Part shown: piece by piece, positions 22,036 through 33,053 of the stretch | Layout of the letters: every line of letters begins with the position of its first letter | How positions within the stretch are numbered: the stretch's first letter is position 1 | DNA from: Taxillus chinensis | Taxonomy: Eukaryota > Streptophyta > Magnoliopsida > Santalales > Loranthaceae | Direction of reading: 5' to 3' | Length of the DNA stretch: 64,000 bases | Assembly (NCBI GenBank): GCA_023512835.1 | Contig: CM042084.1 | Span: forward strand, 47,415,609-47,479,608 | Notes under the pieces: model-generated | Databases searched by the model: none | What the model saw: the letters and a program-made list of their open reading frames with translations, nothing else | What the model was told of the DNA's origin: nothing | Position numbers and translations under genes: made by a program

Positions 22036-24222
22036 GTGGTATCCGCCGAAGGAGTTAGGGTGGACCCAACCAAGATTGAGTCGGTATCATCTTGGAAGAG
22101 GCCCACGAACGTTTTCGAAATCCGCAGTTTTTTGGGTCTGGCGGGGTATTACCGGCGTTTCGTGGAAGGGTTTTCTCAGTTGGCAGCACCGATGATAGCC
22201 CTAACACGGAAAGGAGCCAAATTCGAGTGGACAGACAAGTGTCAGCAAGCTTTTGAGGAATTGAAGACTCGTCTAACTACTGCACTGGTGTTGAGTCTAC
22301 TACAGGAGGGAGTGCCATTCGAGGTGTATTGTGATGCATCTTGAGTTGGATTGGGGTGTGTCCTGATGCAGGAACACAAAGTCATAGCATATGGCTCGCG
22401 ACAGCTGAAGCCCCATGAGCAAAATTACCCAACACACGACCTGGAGTTAGCAGCAGTTATTTTTGCCCTCAAGTCTTCGCAGCATTACCTGTTAGGGGAG
22501 AAATTTGTGGTTTACACTGACCACAAGAGCCTACAGTACATCTTCACCCAGAGGGATCTGAATTTGAGACAGCGGAGATGGCTAGAGTACCTGCAAATGT
22601 TTGATTTTACACTCTCCTACACGCCTGGGAAGGGGAATGTAGTTGCAGATGCACTGAGTAGGAAGGGAAAAGCTGAGGTTTCCATGAGAGAATGGAAAAT
22701 GATGGAACAGTTAGCAGTGCTTCAGGTACAACCTGATCTTAGCAGTGGGGAAGCAATCCTGTGTCCTATCACTGTGATGCCAGAGTTGTATCAACGTGTC
22801 CGTGATGGACAGTTGGGGGACGTGGACTGTGAAGTAATCTGAGCCCAGATGGAGGCCAGTGAGATGTCAGAAGAGTGGACGGAAGGAGCTGACCATGAGT
22901 TGAGATTTCAGGGGCGCTTGATAGTACTACCCTTCCTTCGAGAGGATGTGATGAGGGAGTTTTATCATTCCCGTTTGGCTGTACACCCGGGAGGGACAAA
23001 GATGTATCACGCCGTACGAGCACAGTTCTGGTGGCCGGGACTGAAGAAAAGTGTAGCAGAGTTTGTTTCCAGGTGCCTCACTTGTCAGCAAGTGAAGGTA
23101 GAGCACCAACCACCTGCTAGTCAATTGCAGCCTTTGCTGGTGGCTGAGTGGAAGTGGGAACATATTACCATGGACTTTGTGACTAGACTTCCTCCTACTT
23201 TAGGGAGGAACGACATGGTTTGGGTTATTGTAGACCGATTGACCAAATCAGCCCATTTCTTGGCTATTCGGGAGCGAGACTCCATTGGGACGTTAAGCTA
23301 GTTATATGTTGATGAAATTGTCCGATTGCATGGAGTACCCGTGTCTATTGTTTCAGACAGAGATGCACGGTTTACCTCATGATTTTGGAGTGGTTTGCAA
23401 GAAGCATTGGGGACACGACTTAATTTGAGTACTGCTTATCACCCCGAGACTGATGGTCAGTCAGAGAGGACTATTCAGACACTGGAAGACTTGTTGAGAA
23501 CCTGTACGCTTGATTTTGGAGGATCATGGGCTTTTCACCTTCCTCTAGTAGAGTTTGCCTATAATAACAGCTACCAGGCTTCCATAGGGATGGCCCCGTT
23601 TGAGGCATTGTATGGTAGACCCTATCGGTCTCCATTATGTTGGGCAGAAGCTGGAGAGGCAGCTATGTTGGGACCTCAATTGGTCCAAGAGGCTACGACA
23701 AAAGTATAGCTGATTAGGCAGTGCCTTCTTACATCTCAGAGCAGACAAAAGTCTTATGCAGATCACCGACGCCGTTCGTTGGAATTTTTGGTTGGAGACC
23801 ACGTGTTCCTTCGTGTTTCCCCACGGAGGGGACATAAGCGATTTGGAAGGGGGTCTAAGTTATCTCCTAGATACATAGGCCCATTTCAGATATTGAGTAG
23901 GGTCGGACCTGTTGCATATAGGTTGGCATTACCTTCCAATTTGAGTCGGGTGCATAATGTCTTCCATGTATCCTAGTTGTGGGCATATCATCCAGATCCC
24001 ACACATGTGTTGGACTGGAGTACTCTGGATATTGATGAGGATCTGACAGTTGTCGAGGCACCTATACGCATTTTGGATAGGCGCGAGAAGCAGCTACGAG
24101 GAAAGATTATCCCGTTGGTTCGGGTGTTGTGGAAACACCGAGTGATGGAGGAAGAAACTTGGGAACGTGAGGCTGAAATGCGTGCTCACTACCCTGATCT
24201 GTTCGAGGACGAACAACCCTGA
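22036..24222 (+). pseudogene. pol: Tek-3 pol remnant: RT end, RNase H, integrase, chromodomain
   Basis: One open frame of 729 codons with no frameshift but six stops: TGA at 22342, 22840 and 23380; TAG at 23299, 23707 and 23974. All fit CGA-to-TGA or CAG-to-TAG changes. Visible domains: RT thumb ([16 protein letters not shown]), RNase H ([32 protein letters not shown]), integrase zinc finger ([17 protein letters not shown]), and integrase core acids in TMDFVTRL, SDRDARF and [10 protein letters not shown]-terminal chromodomain (PIRILDRREKQLRGK to YPDLFEDEQP) follows. The element is internally deleted and dead. Confidence 0.92.
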
Positions 24223-24378
24223 AGGAGGGGAGGAAGGCAAGGCAAACATCAAACATCAACATAATCAGGTACTATTGATTATTTTTTTTGCCATTGTATA
24301 TTTTGTTCATTGGTTGTGGTCGTTTCTTTTCAATCCCAATTTTTTTTCGAGGACGAAAAGTCTTTAAGGGGGAGAGGA
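24223..24378 (+). other. Tek-3 3' untranslated region and polypurine tract
   Basis: A short spacer with the repeated TTCGAGGACGAA box (about 24347) and the polypurine tract AAGGGGGAGAGGA (24366-24378). Confidence 0.8.
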
Positions 24379-26724
24379 TGTAAGGACCCGTATTTGAGGG
24401 GTTCTTGGAGTTAGCCTTGCGATTGGGACTTGGTCCTAGACAATGGACATCAGAACATTGATGTGCTAGTCGAATAGAGAATTTTGACTATACTTGGGCT
24501 CAAGTTGGAGTTCGAGGCCCTGAGGGGTATTTTGGAAATTTCACATATCGTAAATAATATTTATTTGAGGGATTTATTTAAAATATTTGTTGGGCTTAAT
24601 GAATTGGGCTGTTGAGCTTAAGAGATGGGTTAGAAAACCTTGGCCTTTGGGCTTATAGATGCTGGGCTTTAGATTAATCAAAACTACGTCGTTTTGATGT
24701 AGGGATTAACTTAATCAAAACTACGTCATTTTGATTATGTGGGAAAATATATAAAGAAAAAGGGCTTGAAAATTAGGGGGTTTCTCATTCCAAAACCCTA
24801 GCAGCCGTCACCCCTTGAGAGAGAGAGAGAAACATGGCCAGAGAGGGAGACTGCTGGAAAAAGGGAGACACGGCCTGAGATGGTGAGGACTATCCAAGAC
24901 CGGCGATCCAAGGTCGGACGGGAGCCCGGAGACGTGATTGCTAGAATACAACGACCAATTGTATTCTCTGACTTTGAGGTAGGGATTCGTTGTCAACCCT
25001 TGTACCTCCTCCAAATTCTGGAATTTCACCTGTTGTGATTTTCATCTGTTGTGATTCTTCTCTCAACCCCAATTCTGAATGAGATGATTAATATATATAT
25101 ATATATAAACATGTAGATGCGTGTGGGATTAATATGAGATTTTTAATATATATAACTGAAAATAATTGAGTTGGATGCCCTGGATTTGTCTGGATGGGTA
25201 GTTTGGCATGAGTATTCTGACTGGAATTGAAAAGTAGGCTGTGTATCCAATCTTTAAAACCTAATAACTCACAAACGAAAAGGAATTTGAGATGGATTCT
25301 TTAGAGAGAAGTCATTAGAATAACAAAACAATGATCATCGGTGCGAAACATGGTCAGTGCGCCATATTGCACACCATATCCCCATATGGCGTGCACATCC
25401 AATTAGTCTGAAAATTTACCCCAGTCTTCCTTGAAACATGTGGAAGTCATGGAGCCAAAAATAACCCTGCACGTCATATGGCCCATATGACGTGTACCCT
25501 TCATTTTGCCTCCTTTGGCTGCCCCTGTCTAGCCAGAAGTCCCTTGTGTGGACAATAGAGTGATTTGAATGATGTCCATGAGTTGAGTTTGCCTAGAAAC
25601 TTGCCAAAACAGTTCAAAAACACTTACATAGGTAAAACTGTAAACTGTGAATGTTATTGAGAGTGTTGTCACACTGCATGAGCTGAGTGCACTATTGAGT
25701 TATTTTGTTATGCCTGAGTTGTGCTTGCTAAGCTATATTAACATGTTTGTATTGAGATATATTGTTAAGTATCTTGTACTGAGTTGTATTACTGAGATAT
25801 ACTTGCGCTTGAGCTGTGTTTATTGAGATGTACTCTGATGTACTTGCTGAGATGCTGTGAATTTGTGATTGAGTTTGAGTACCCAAATACATGTGGGTTG
25901 AACTGAGTTATGGGCCAGGCACACCATCGGACCCTTTGAGATTTGGCCAGGGTTGGGGTCCTGAGTCTCGGTGTAGCACTCACGACGGTGGGCTAAGTCT
26001 GCACCCATTCCTGAGGGTAGGTATGGCGTCTGAGGAGGTGATGGCCATATCTGACTCGGGTGGGAAATGTTGCGTTGGTGACCATGCAACATTCGCCTGG
26101 ATGTGGTATGTCATGTTGCTGTGGTGGCGGGGTGTCCTCTGCCCTCCAATATGGGCACAAGTAAATGGTGTGTTACTGGGTGATGTGTGCTGTTTAGTTT
26201 TAGGTACTACACGAGCACAAGCATACACTTGTCATGCATATTGTAGAGTGGGACGGGTCTGGAGAGGCTTGAACCCTACTGAGCTATGGTTTTCTCACCC
26301 CTCCTATAAACCTGCTCTTCGGCAGGTCTAAAAGCGGTAGGTGAAAGAGTTGTGGTGGTAGGCTACTAAGGTCAAGACTTATTATTAATTTTATTGCTAT
26401 TGTGGACCTGTGTTTTATGGTTTGGATTGGTTATAAACAATATGATGTGGTTTGATGGGAGTTTTTCCCAGTTGAGTTGTAATAAATTTGGAACTCTTCT
26501 TGAGATGTAATAGATTGAGATATGTTTATTGTTTGATCTATGTTTGTGTGCGTGGTTTGGGATCAGGAGCATGCCCCGTGGCATGTTAGCCTGGTTGTAC
26601 AGGTTTGGGACAGCACCCGTGACATAAGTCCTTTGTAGGTGCTTGCACCAACCCCTTGACCCTTCGGGTGCGGGCATGGGCAGTTACTCCTCATTTCCAA
26701 GTGAGAGGAAACTGGGGTGTGACA
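24379..26724 (+). repeat. Tek-3 3' LTR
   Basis: A 2346-bp LTR, the longest Tekay LTR here, starting TGTAAGGACCCGTATTTG and ending GGGGTGTGACA. The promoter is near 24677-24755. The dyad module that other subfamilies carry upstream of the promoter lies downstream here, in opposite orientation (about 25290-25500). A donor-like GAG|GTAGGG is at 24979, while a matching acceptor (about 26325, GGCAG) is weaker. The following base begins Tat-1 leader sequence, so Tek-3 is inserted in Tat-1. Confidence 0.9.
24677..24755 (+). promoter_or_regulatory. Tek-3 LTR core promoter: twin ACGT palindromes and TATA
   Basis: Near-palindromes at 24677-24698 and 24714-24735 (the second with one arm change), then TATATAAA at 24748-24755. 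An AAACCCTAG telobox-like motif follows at about 24792-24800, and a GA tract after it. Confidence 0.6.
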
Positions 26725-27150
26725 GTTGGTTCCCAAACTTCCTCAATAGAGGGCTCCGTAAACCATGGGATTTACCGAAGGGGGGTCTTAAAAGGACGTG
26801 CCTTAAAAGAACCTCAAGCTCGAGTGAGGAGTCCGAGGCCCCATTGTGGATAATGATCAACGCGCTGGAGACTGTACTGAACCTCGCTAACCTAAATTGT
26901 GCTAAACCCGGGTATAGGGTTATGCATGGATGCAATAAGTAGGGAAAGCAGTAAATCATAACTATCATGGTGGTTAAAGCGTATAAACAAATCGCAGTTA
27001 AAAAATAAACGACAACTATAATGGCAGTTAATTAAGTAAATCACAATTACAAATAAAAAATAACTATCACGATAGTTAAATATGTACAACAGTACAATTA
27101 AAGTAACCTCCTAATCCTAGTTCTAGACCTAACTCTCTAAAGTGTGAACG
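26725..27150 (-). other. Tat-1 leader (partial)
   Basis: No gene is seen. It lies between the Tek-3 end and the Tat-1 primer site, and is AT-rich around 26940-27100 with repeated AACTATNANGG-type words. The gag of Tat-1 would lie further left, displaced by Tek-3. Confidence 0.5.
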
Positions 27151-27167
27151 TCCCAGTAGAGTCGCCA
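27151..27167 (-). promoter_or_regulatory. Tat-1 primer binding site
   Basis: On the minus strand TGGCGACTCTACTGGGA, two bases from the LTR edge. Tat/Ogre-type elements carry this kind of site next to the LTR (recalled). It sets the minus orientation. Confidence 0.65.
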
Positions 27168-27169
27168 GC

Positions 27170-27295
27170 TGTCATCACTGGTTTTCGTCCGGGCCTATTT
27201 GGGGTGGGCTCAAACTAAACCAATCGTGAGAAATTTAGAATCGCCACCAACTGTTTTTGGGGTACAGTTGGATACCCTCTACTTTGAGTAGTTTA
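27170..27295 (-). repeat. Tat-1 5' LTR, inner end
   Basis: The primer-side end of a Tat/Ogre-like LTR (ends TGATGACA on the minus strand). It is split from the rest at 36618 by Cop-1; GTTTA at 27291-27295 is the duplicated target. Confidence 0.7.
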
Positions 27296-29129
27296 TGTTG
27301 GAATACTGGAATGGGGTTAATGATTAACCGCAGCGGAAACGAATTTTAAAAATTTTATTCCAGCAAACAAACAGCAGGATCTAAACATGAATCAATTCGT
27401 TTAATTTTGCAAAGAGAGAAAAGAAGAAACCAACCTGAAGAACGGTAAAGCTAGAACCCTCTTATTTTCCCTCCAAGAACGAACTCACGATCTGCCTTTG
27501 ATCGTCCTCGCAGTCTCCTGGATTCAACCACCAAATAGCCTTCTCTGCTATTCACCTTCTCAAGGAGTACAGGGCTGTGGCACCCTTGGATCAAAGAACA
27601 GGAACACCACCTCTGCTAGGGTTGGCCGTCACCTGTCTCTCTCTCTCTCTCTTTTTTTTTTTTGGCTGTCAATGATTGCCCACGCACACACTTTAACCTA
27701 GGAGGCTATGCATCTATTTATAGACCTAGGGTTACCCCTGTGCTATTACGCATACGCCCCTTTAGTTAAATAATAATAATACATATTATTTAAACTATTT
27801 AAATAATATAATTATTACGCAACAAACTAATTAAATAAATATATAATATTATTTATTTATCAAATAAATAAATAATATATTTATTCATTTAATCACATTA
27901 AATGGATAAAATATTTATTATTATTTATTTAATCTAATTAAATAAATAACCATGTGATATATATTTAACTCTTAAATATATATTAACACACGTTAATTAA
28001 TTAGCTCTTAAGCACAACCAGAGAATCAACTCACAACGATCCAGTACTCCATACAAGAATAAACGGTGCTAGCAAGAGGGACCAAATGGACCCACTTAAT
28101 CGAAGCTCCAATAAATAATATTTAATTAATTAATCTCATTAATCAATTAAATCATTATTTATTAGTTTTAGTCCGAGCCACGATCAGGGACTAAAACTGC
28201 ACTCTAAGATCAAGCAGATATGATTACAAGAATCCATAATAAATTATTTATCCATCGATATAACTGATTTCCATGTGATATGATCCTCCACTATGATATT
28301 CATAATTAGAGACAGGTATCAATAGATTCCGTTCATCCTCTCTAATTATATCTTTATCCATGTATTACCATTAATTCTCTAATGGGTGACCTATTCATGA
28401 TTCAATCATGAATTAGGATTTATAATAAATTATATCTAATATAATTACAAGCGCTTGATTCACCCAAGAATCCTGAATTAAACAACATGGGAATATCATT
28501 ACTCTTCGTATAACGAAGCAAGTGGATTCCATGCACCGACTTGACGCTCCCACTATCTATAATATTATATCTCCAAGATATCGAGGTATTTGAAGCACTA
28601 AGCCTCTCACTCATTAATAAGTCAAAAGACATAAATTATAGACATGAGTTAATCAAACGGTCTGGATTAAGATTAATCCATAAATCAGTCATCTAGCGAT
28701 AAAATATAAAGCTCTTCATACAATGCAACGGATATTAGTTGAAGAACTTATTCTATCATGGTCCTGTTCAATATGTATGATTACATACTGGCACTACTAT
28801 TTGTAAACTCTTTACAATGATCCTAGATTAGATCACTCCCACTATGGAAATAGTCCGCACCACAATCTTATCGAATAGAGCATCCCAAACTCTATTAACC
28901 GATTGTGAACTAATTTTATACTTAGTCTAATTAGTGGATCTATTGTATGTGTCTCACACATACCCAGTAATAGACTTTGATAAGCAATGAGATGTTATGA
29001 TGCTCAGCCACACAAGAAAGCAGAATAATGCAATCTAATAAATATTTAAACAAAAAATATTTCAATTAATCAGAAATAGTCTTTACATTATTAGGATTAC
29101 ACATTGCTTTATATAGCACTATCCCAACA
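27296..29129 (-). repeat. Cop-1 3' LTR
   Basis: 1834 bp, TGTTGGAATAC to TATCCCAACA as written on the plus strand. AT-rich, with a CT/T run at 27632-27664 whose length differs from the partner LTR. Confidence 0.95.
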
Positions 29130-29140
29130 ATCTCCCACTT
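29130..29140 (-). promoter_or_regulatory. Cop-1 polypurine tract
   Basis: AAGTGGGAGAT on the minus strand, directly before the 3' LTR; the plus-strand primer site. Confidence 0.8.
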
Positions 29141-29143
29141 GCA

Positions 29144-30451
29144 TTAAAGCAACTGTGTCATATCCCGAATTCCCAACCTCTCAAGGTGTCCATCAAAAAC
29201 TCTAGAAGGAAGAGTCTTTGTAAAAGGATCAGCTGGGTTGTCCTCCGATGCTATCTTGCATACTGACACGTCACCGCGCTCCACAATGTCTCTGATGAGG
29301 TGAAACTTCCGTTCAATGTGTTTTCCCCTTTGATGGCTTCTTGGTTCCTTACTATTTGCAACCGCACCACTATTGTCACAATAAATGGTCATGGGTTGCT
29401 CAAGGTCAGGGATAACCTCTAAATCCCTTAAGAAGTTACGGAGCCATACAGCCTCTTTGACAGCTTCCGAAGCCGCCACATATTCGGCTTCCATAGTAGA
29501 GTCAGAAACACAAGATTGTTTCACACTCCTCCAAACTATAGCTCCACCATTCAAAGTGAACACAGAGCCAGAGGTTGATTTCCTCGAATCTGGATCTGAT
29601 TGAAAATCAGAATCAGTGTATCCCACAGGCGTCAAATCTGACCCTGAATACACGAGCATGTAATTCCTAGTTCTCCGAAGATACTTAAGAATATGCTTAA
29701 CTGATTCCCAATGTTTGATTCCCGGATTCGATTGATATCTACTAACAATTCCCACCGCATAACAAATATTCGGTCTCGTACATAACATAGCATACATTAG
29801 ACTACCAACTGCTGAAGCATAGGGTATTTTTCGCATGCTATCAATCTCTGCTTGTGTCTTAGGAGACATTTCCTTAGACAACGTAATTCCATTTCTCATG
29901 GGTTGTTGACCCTTTTTGGAATTTTGCATACAATACTTCTCAAGTATTTTATCTATGTATGAGGCTTGGGATAATGCTAACATCTTGTTCTTCCTATCAC
30001 GGTAAATACGGATTCCAAGAACATAGCTTGCTTCTCCCAAGTCTTTCATCTGGAATTGTTTAGTCAACCACTGTTTGACCGATTCCAATGATATTATATC
30101 ATTCCCAATGATAAGAATATCATCAACATAAAGAATAAGAAAGACCACATTTCCATCCTTTATCTTGCTGTAGATGCATGGCTCGTCTATGCTCTGCTTG
30201 AAATCAAATGATTTGACCACCTCGTCAAATCTAATGTTCCAAGACCTAGAGGCTTGTTTGAGTCCATAAATGGATCTCTGCAACTTGCATACTTTATGTT
30301 GTTGCCCTTTAGCAATGAATCCTTCAGGTTGTATCATATAGATACTCTCCTCCAAACGACCATTCAAGAATGCCGTTTTCACGTCCATTTGCCAAATCTC
30401 ATAATCGAGATGTGCAGCTATAGACAGGAGGATGCGAATGGATTTGAGCAT
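29144..30451 (-). pseudogene. pol: Cop-1 reverse transcriptase and RNase H
   Basis: A 435-aa frame with RT blocks (QMDVKTAFLNGRLEE, KLQRSIYGLKQASRSWN), the catalytic YVDDILIIGND, and RNase H (TDSDFQSDPDSRKSTSGS, TMEAEYVAASEAVKEA, YCDNSGAVA). It ends naturally just before the polypurine tract. It is in the same frame as the integrase ORF but separated from it by TAA at 30548-30550. At about 30475-30500 the usual VAKGYxQxxGIDYxE segment is missing: KARL runs straight into ETFSPV, an in-frame loss of about 14 codons of RT. That makes activity unlikely. Confidence 0.93.
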
Positions 30452-30547
30452 GGCAACCGGAGAGAAGGTTTCCAGCCTAGCTTTAAAAGTCTCTACTTTT
30501 CCATCCGCACCTCTTTTCCTTTTATAAATCCATTTGCATCCAATTGG

Positions 30548-31762
30548 TTACACCCCTTTGGGCAAATCCACAAGTTCCCAAACTTGGTTTGAATACATTG
30601 AATTCATTTCAGCATCCATTGCTTGTTGCCATGCTTTGGAATCTACATCATTCAGTGCATCACTCAGGGTCAAGGGATCATCTTTATGATCATCAGAGAT
30701 AGCTACCAGAGCATCTCCAACTCCCATGTAACGGTCCGGTTGTCTAACAACCCTCCCACTACGACGCAAAGTAACTGGATGTTGTTCCAATGTTGTGGTC
30801 TCATTTCTTATGATTGGTTGATCAATAATGATCTCATCATGTTGATCCTGAGTTGGGCCACTGATCTCATCAACTGGTATCTCATCCAACTCTATTCGAT
30901 GATCTGGTTTGTGATTTTTAATATGGTCATCTTCAAGATATTTAGCATTTGTCGATACAAATACTTTATTATCTTTCTGACTATAAAATAAACCACCTTT
31001 CGTTTCTTTTGGATATCCTACAAAAATGCACAACTCAGTGCGTGCATCCAACTTATCCACCTTAGCCCTTTTGACATGAGCCCTACACCCCCAAATTCGG
31101 ATATGCCTTAAACTTGGTTTACGACCTGTCCATAATTCGAATGGTGTCTTAGGTATGGATTTAGAAGGTACCCTGTTTATCAAATAAACAGACGTTTGTA
31201 GTGCATACCCCCAAAACGATTTGGGCAATGATGAACTACTTAACATTGATCTCATCATGTCAAGCATTGTCCTATTCCTCCTCTCTGCAACACCATTTTG
31301 TTGTGGTGTGCCAGGTGTAGAGAGTTGAGACAATATCCCATTATCAGTTAGATATGACCTAAACTCATTATCCAGGTACTCTCCACCTCGATCTAATCGA
31401 AGCATCTTGATAGATTTACCTAATTGCTTTTCCGTCTCAGTCCGAAATTCTTTGAACTTTTCAAAAGTCTCTGACGTACGGTGTATTAGGTAAACATATC
31501 CATATCTAGAGAAATCGTCAATAAAAGTGACGAAATACTCATAACCTCCTCTTGCTTGTACATTAAATGGTCCACAAACATCTGTATGTACTAGCTCTAG
31601 GAGATCATTAACACGATGTCCTTTCGAAGGAAAAGACCTCTTGGTCATTTTACCCTCCAAACATGATTCACATGTGGGTAAAGGAGTAACCTCTAAACCA
31701 TCCAGAAGTCCATCCTTTACTAACCTTTGAATCCTAGTTTGGTTAATATGTCCAAGTCTCAC
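30548..31762 (-). pseudogene. pol: Cop-1 integrase
   Basis: A 404-aa frame with the pre-integrase zinc finger ([15 protein letters not shown]) and the core triad: [17 protein letters not shown] and [11 protein letters not shown] long variable tail leads toward RT. The stop TAA stands where the related sequence reads Lys in KGVKPIGCKW. The frame is shifted relative to the upstream protease. Confidence 0.92.
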
Positions 31763-31829
31763 GTGCCATAGATATGTTTCATTTGTATCTAACTTAACTC
31801 GTTTTGGAATGGGTTCATCATCAATTATT

Positions 31830-33053
31830 TCAGGTGTTCAACAATGTATGAATGCTAGGATTAATTTTGTAAAGATTGTTTTCCTTTATACCGGAACATA
31901 TCAAAATATTATTCTTATAAACTGAAACATTTTCAGCAAAACGAATAGAATAACCATGTTCAACCAAAGAAGAAACTGAAATCAAATTCTTGTTCAACTC
32001 AGGTACATAAAAACAATCCTTTAACAAAATAAATTTATTTCTAAAATATAACTTTAGCACTCCCACTTGCCATTGCTGAACCCGAATCCCAAGTGCCAAC
32101 TCTAAAAATGAATTCCCCTTCCTTAAGCTGCCTTTGGACCTGAAGTCCCCGCAAAGAAGTACAAACATTATTAGTGGCACGGAATCTATAATCCAAAGAT
32201 TATTTGATTTTTCCACTAAACCAGTTTCAAGGACAAGTACAATACCTTCCTTTGGCTTCACTGTTTGGAGGTACTCTTTACAGTTCCTCTTCCAGTGCCC
32301 TTCTTTGCCGCAATGGAAACACTTTCCAGCTTTAGGAGTCTTCTTTTTCTTGTTCACCTTCCTCTTGGCTTTTAAAGATGCCTTTTTCTTGTCACTTAGC
32401 TTCTTCTTCTTCTTAAGAGAAGAACCAGCAACAACCATGTTCACCTCACCTTTCTTAGACTTAATCATTCCCTCATAGGTTTGTAATTCAGTCATAAGAG
32501 TGGTGAAGTTTAGATCCATTTTATTCAAGACATAATTAGTCTTAAAAGAAATGAAGCTATCAGGGAGAGTCTCTAGTATCATACCAACTTGAGTCTGTTG
32601 ATCTATACTAGCTCCATGGATCTCAGCCTCATTAAAATGAGCCATGATCTCTAAGAGATGATCCCTAATAGGAGTTCCCACTTTCATGCGACTATTCATA
32701 ATAGCTCTCACGGCCTCAAACCGCGCACGAATTGAGATCTCCCCAAACATAGCCTGTAAAGAATCCATGATATCCTTGGCAGTTCACATCCCTTGATGTT
32801 GTTGTTGCAACACATTGGACATGGATGCCAACATGTAACAACGAGTCATATCATCGGACGCAATCCACTTATCATAGGCATCCTTTGCAGTTTTCGAAGC
32901 ATTAGCCGGAGGTTCAGGTGGACAAGGCTCTGATAGCACAAACTTGTGCTTTTCAGCAGTTAACACAATATTCAGATTACGCTTCCAATCATTGAAATTT
33001 TCACCGGTCAATTTATTTTGGCTCAATAAAACGGCTAGTGGGTTAAAAGACAT
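31830..33053 (-). pseudogene. gag: Cop-1 gag and protease
   Basis: Gag starts at 33053 (MSFNPLAVLLSQNKLTGENF). A TGA at 32784-32786 breaks the frame, which resumes in the same phase at 32768. A CCHC knuckle CFHCGKEGHWKRNC lies near 32290-32320, preceded by a lysine-rich stretch. The protease begins WIIDS, but a one-base frame change falls exactly in the DSGA active site (about 32190). The wrong frame runs until about 32030, where the normal LKDCFYVPELNKNLISVS returns. The protease is therefore dead as written. Confidence 0.9.

Noticed and set aside
25891..26331. 146-aa ORF in the Tek-3 3' LTR
   Set aside because: The same segment in the 5' LTR copy (19075-19498) is split in two frames; it is LTR sequence with no domain.
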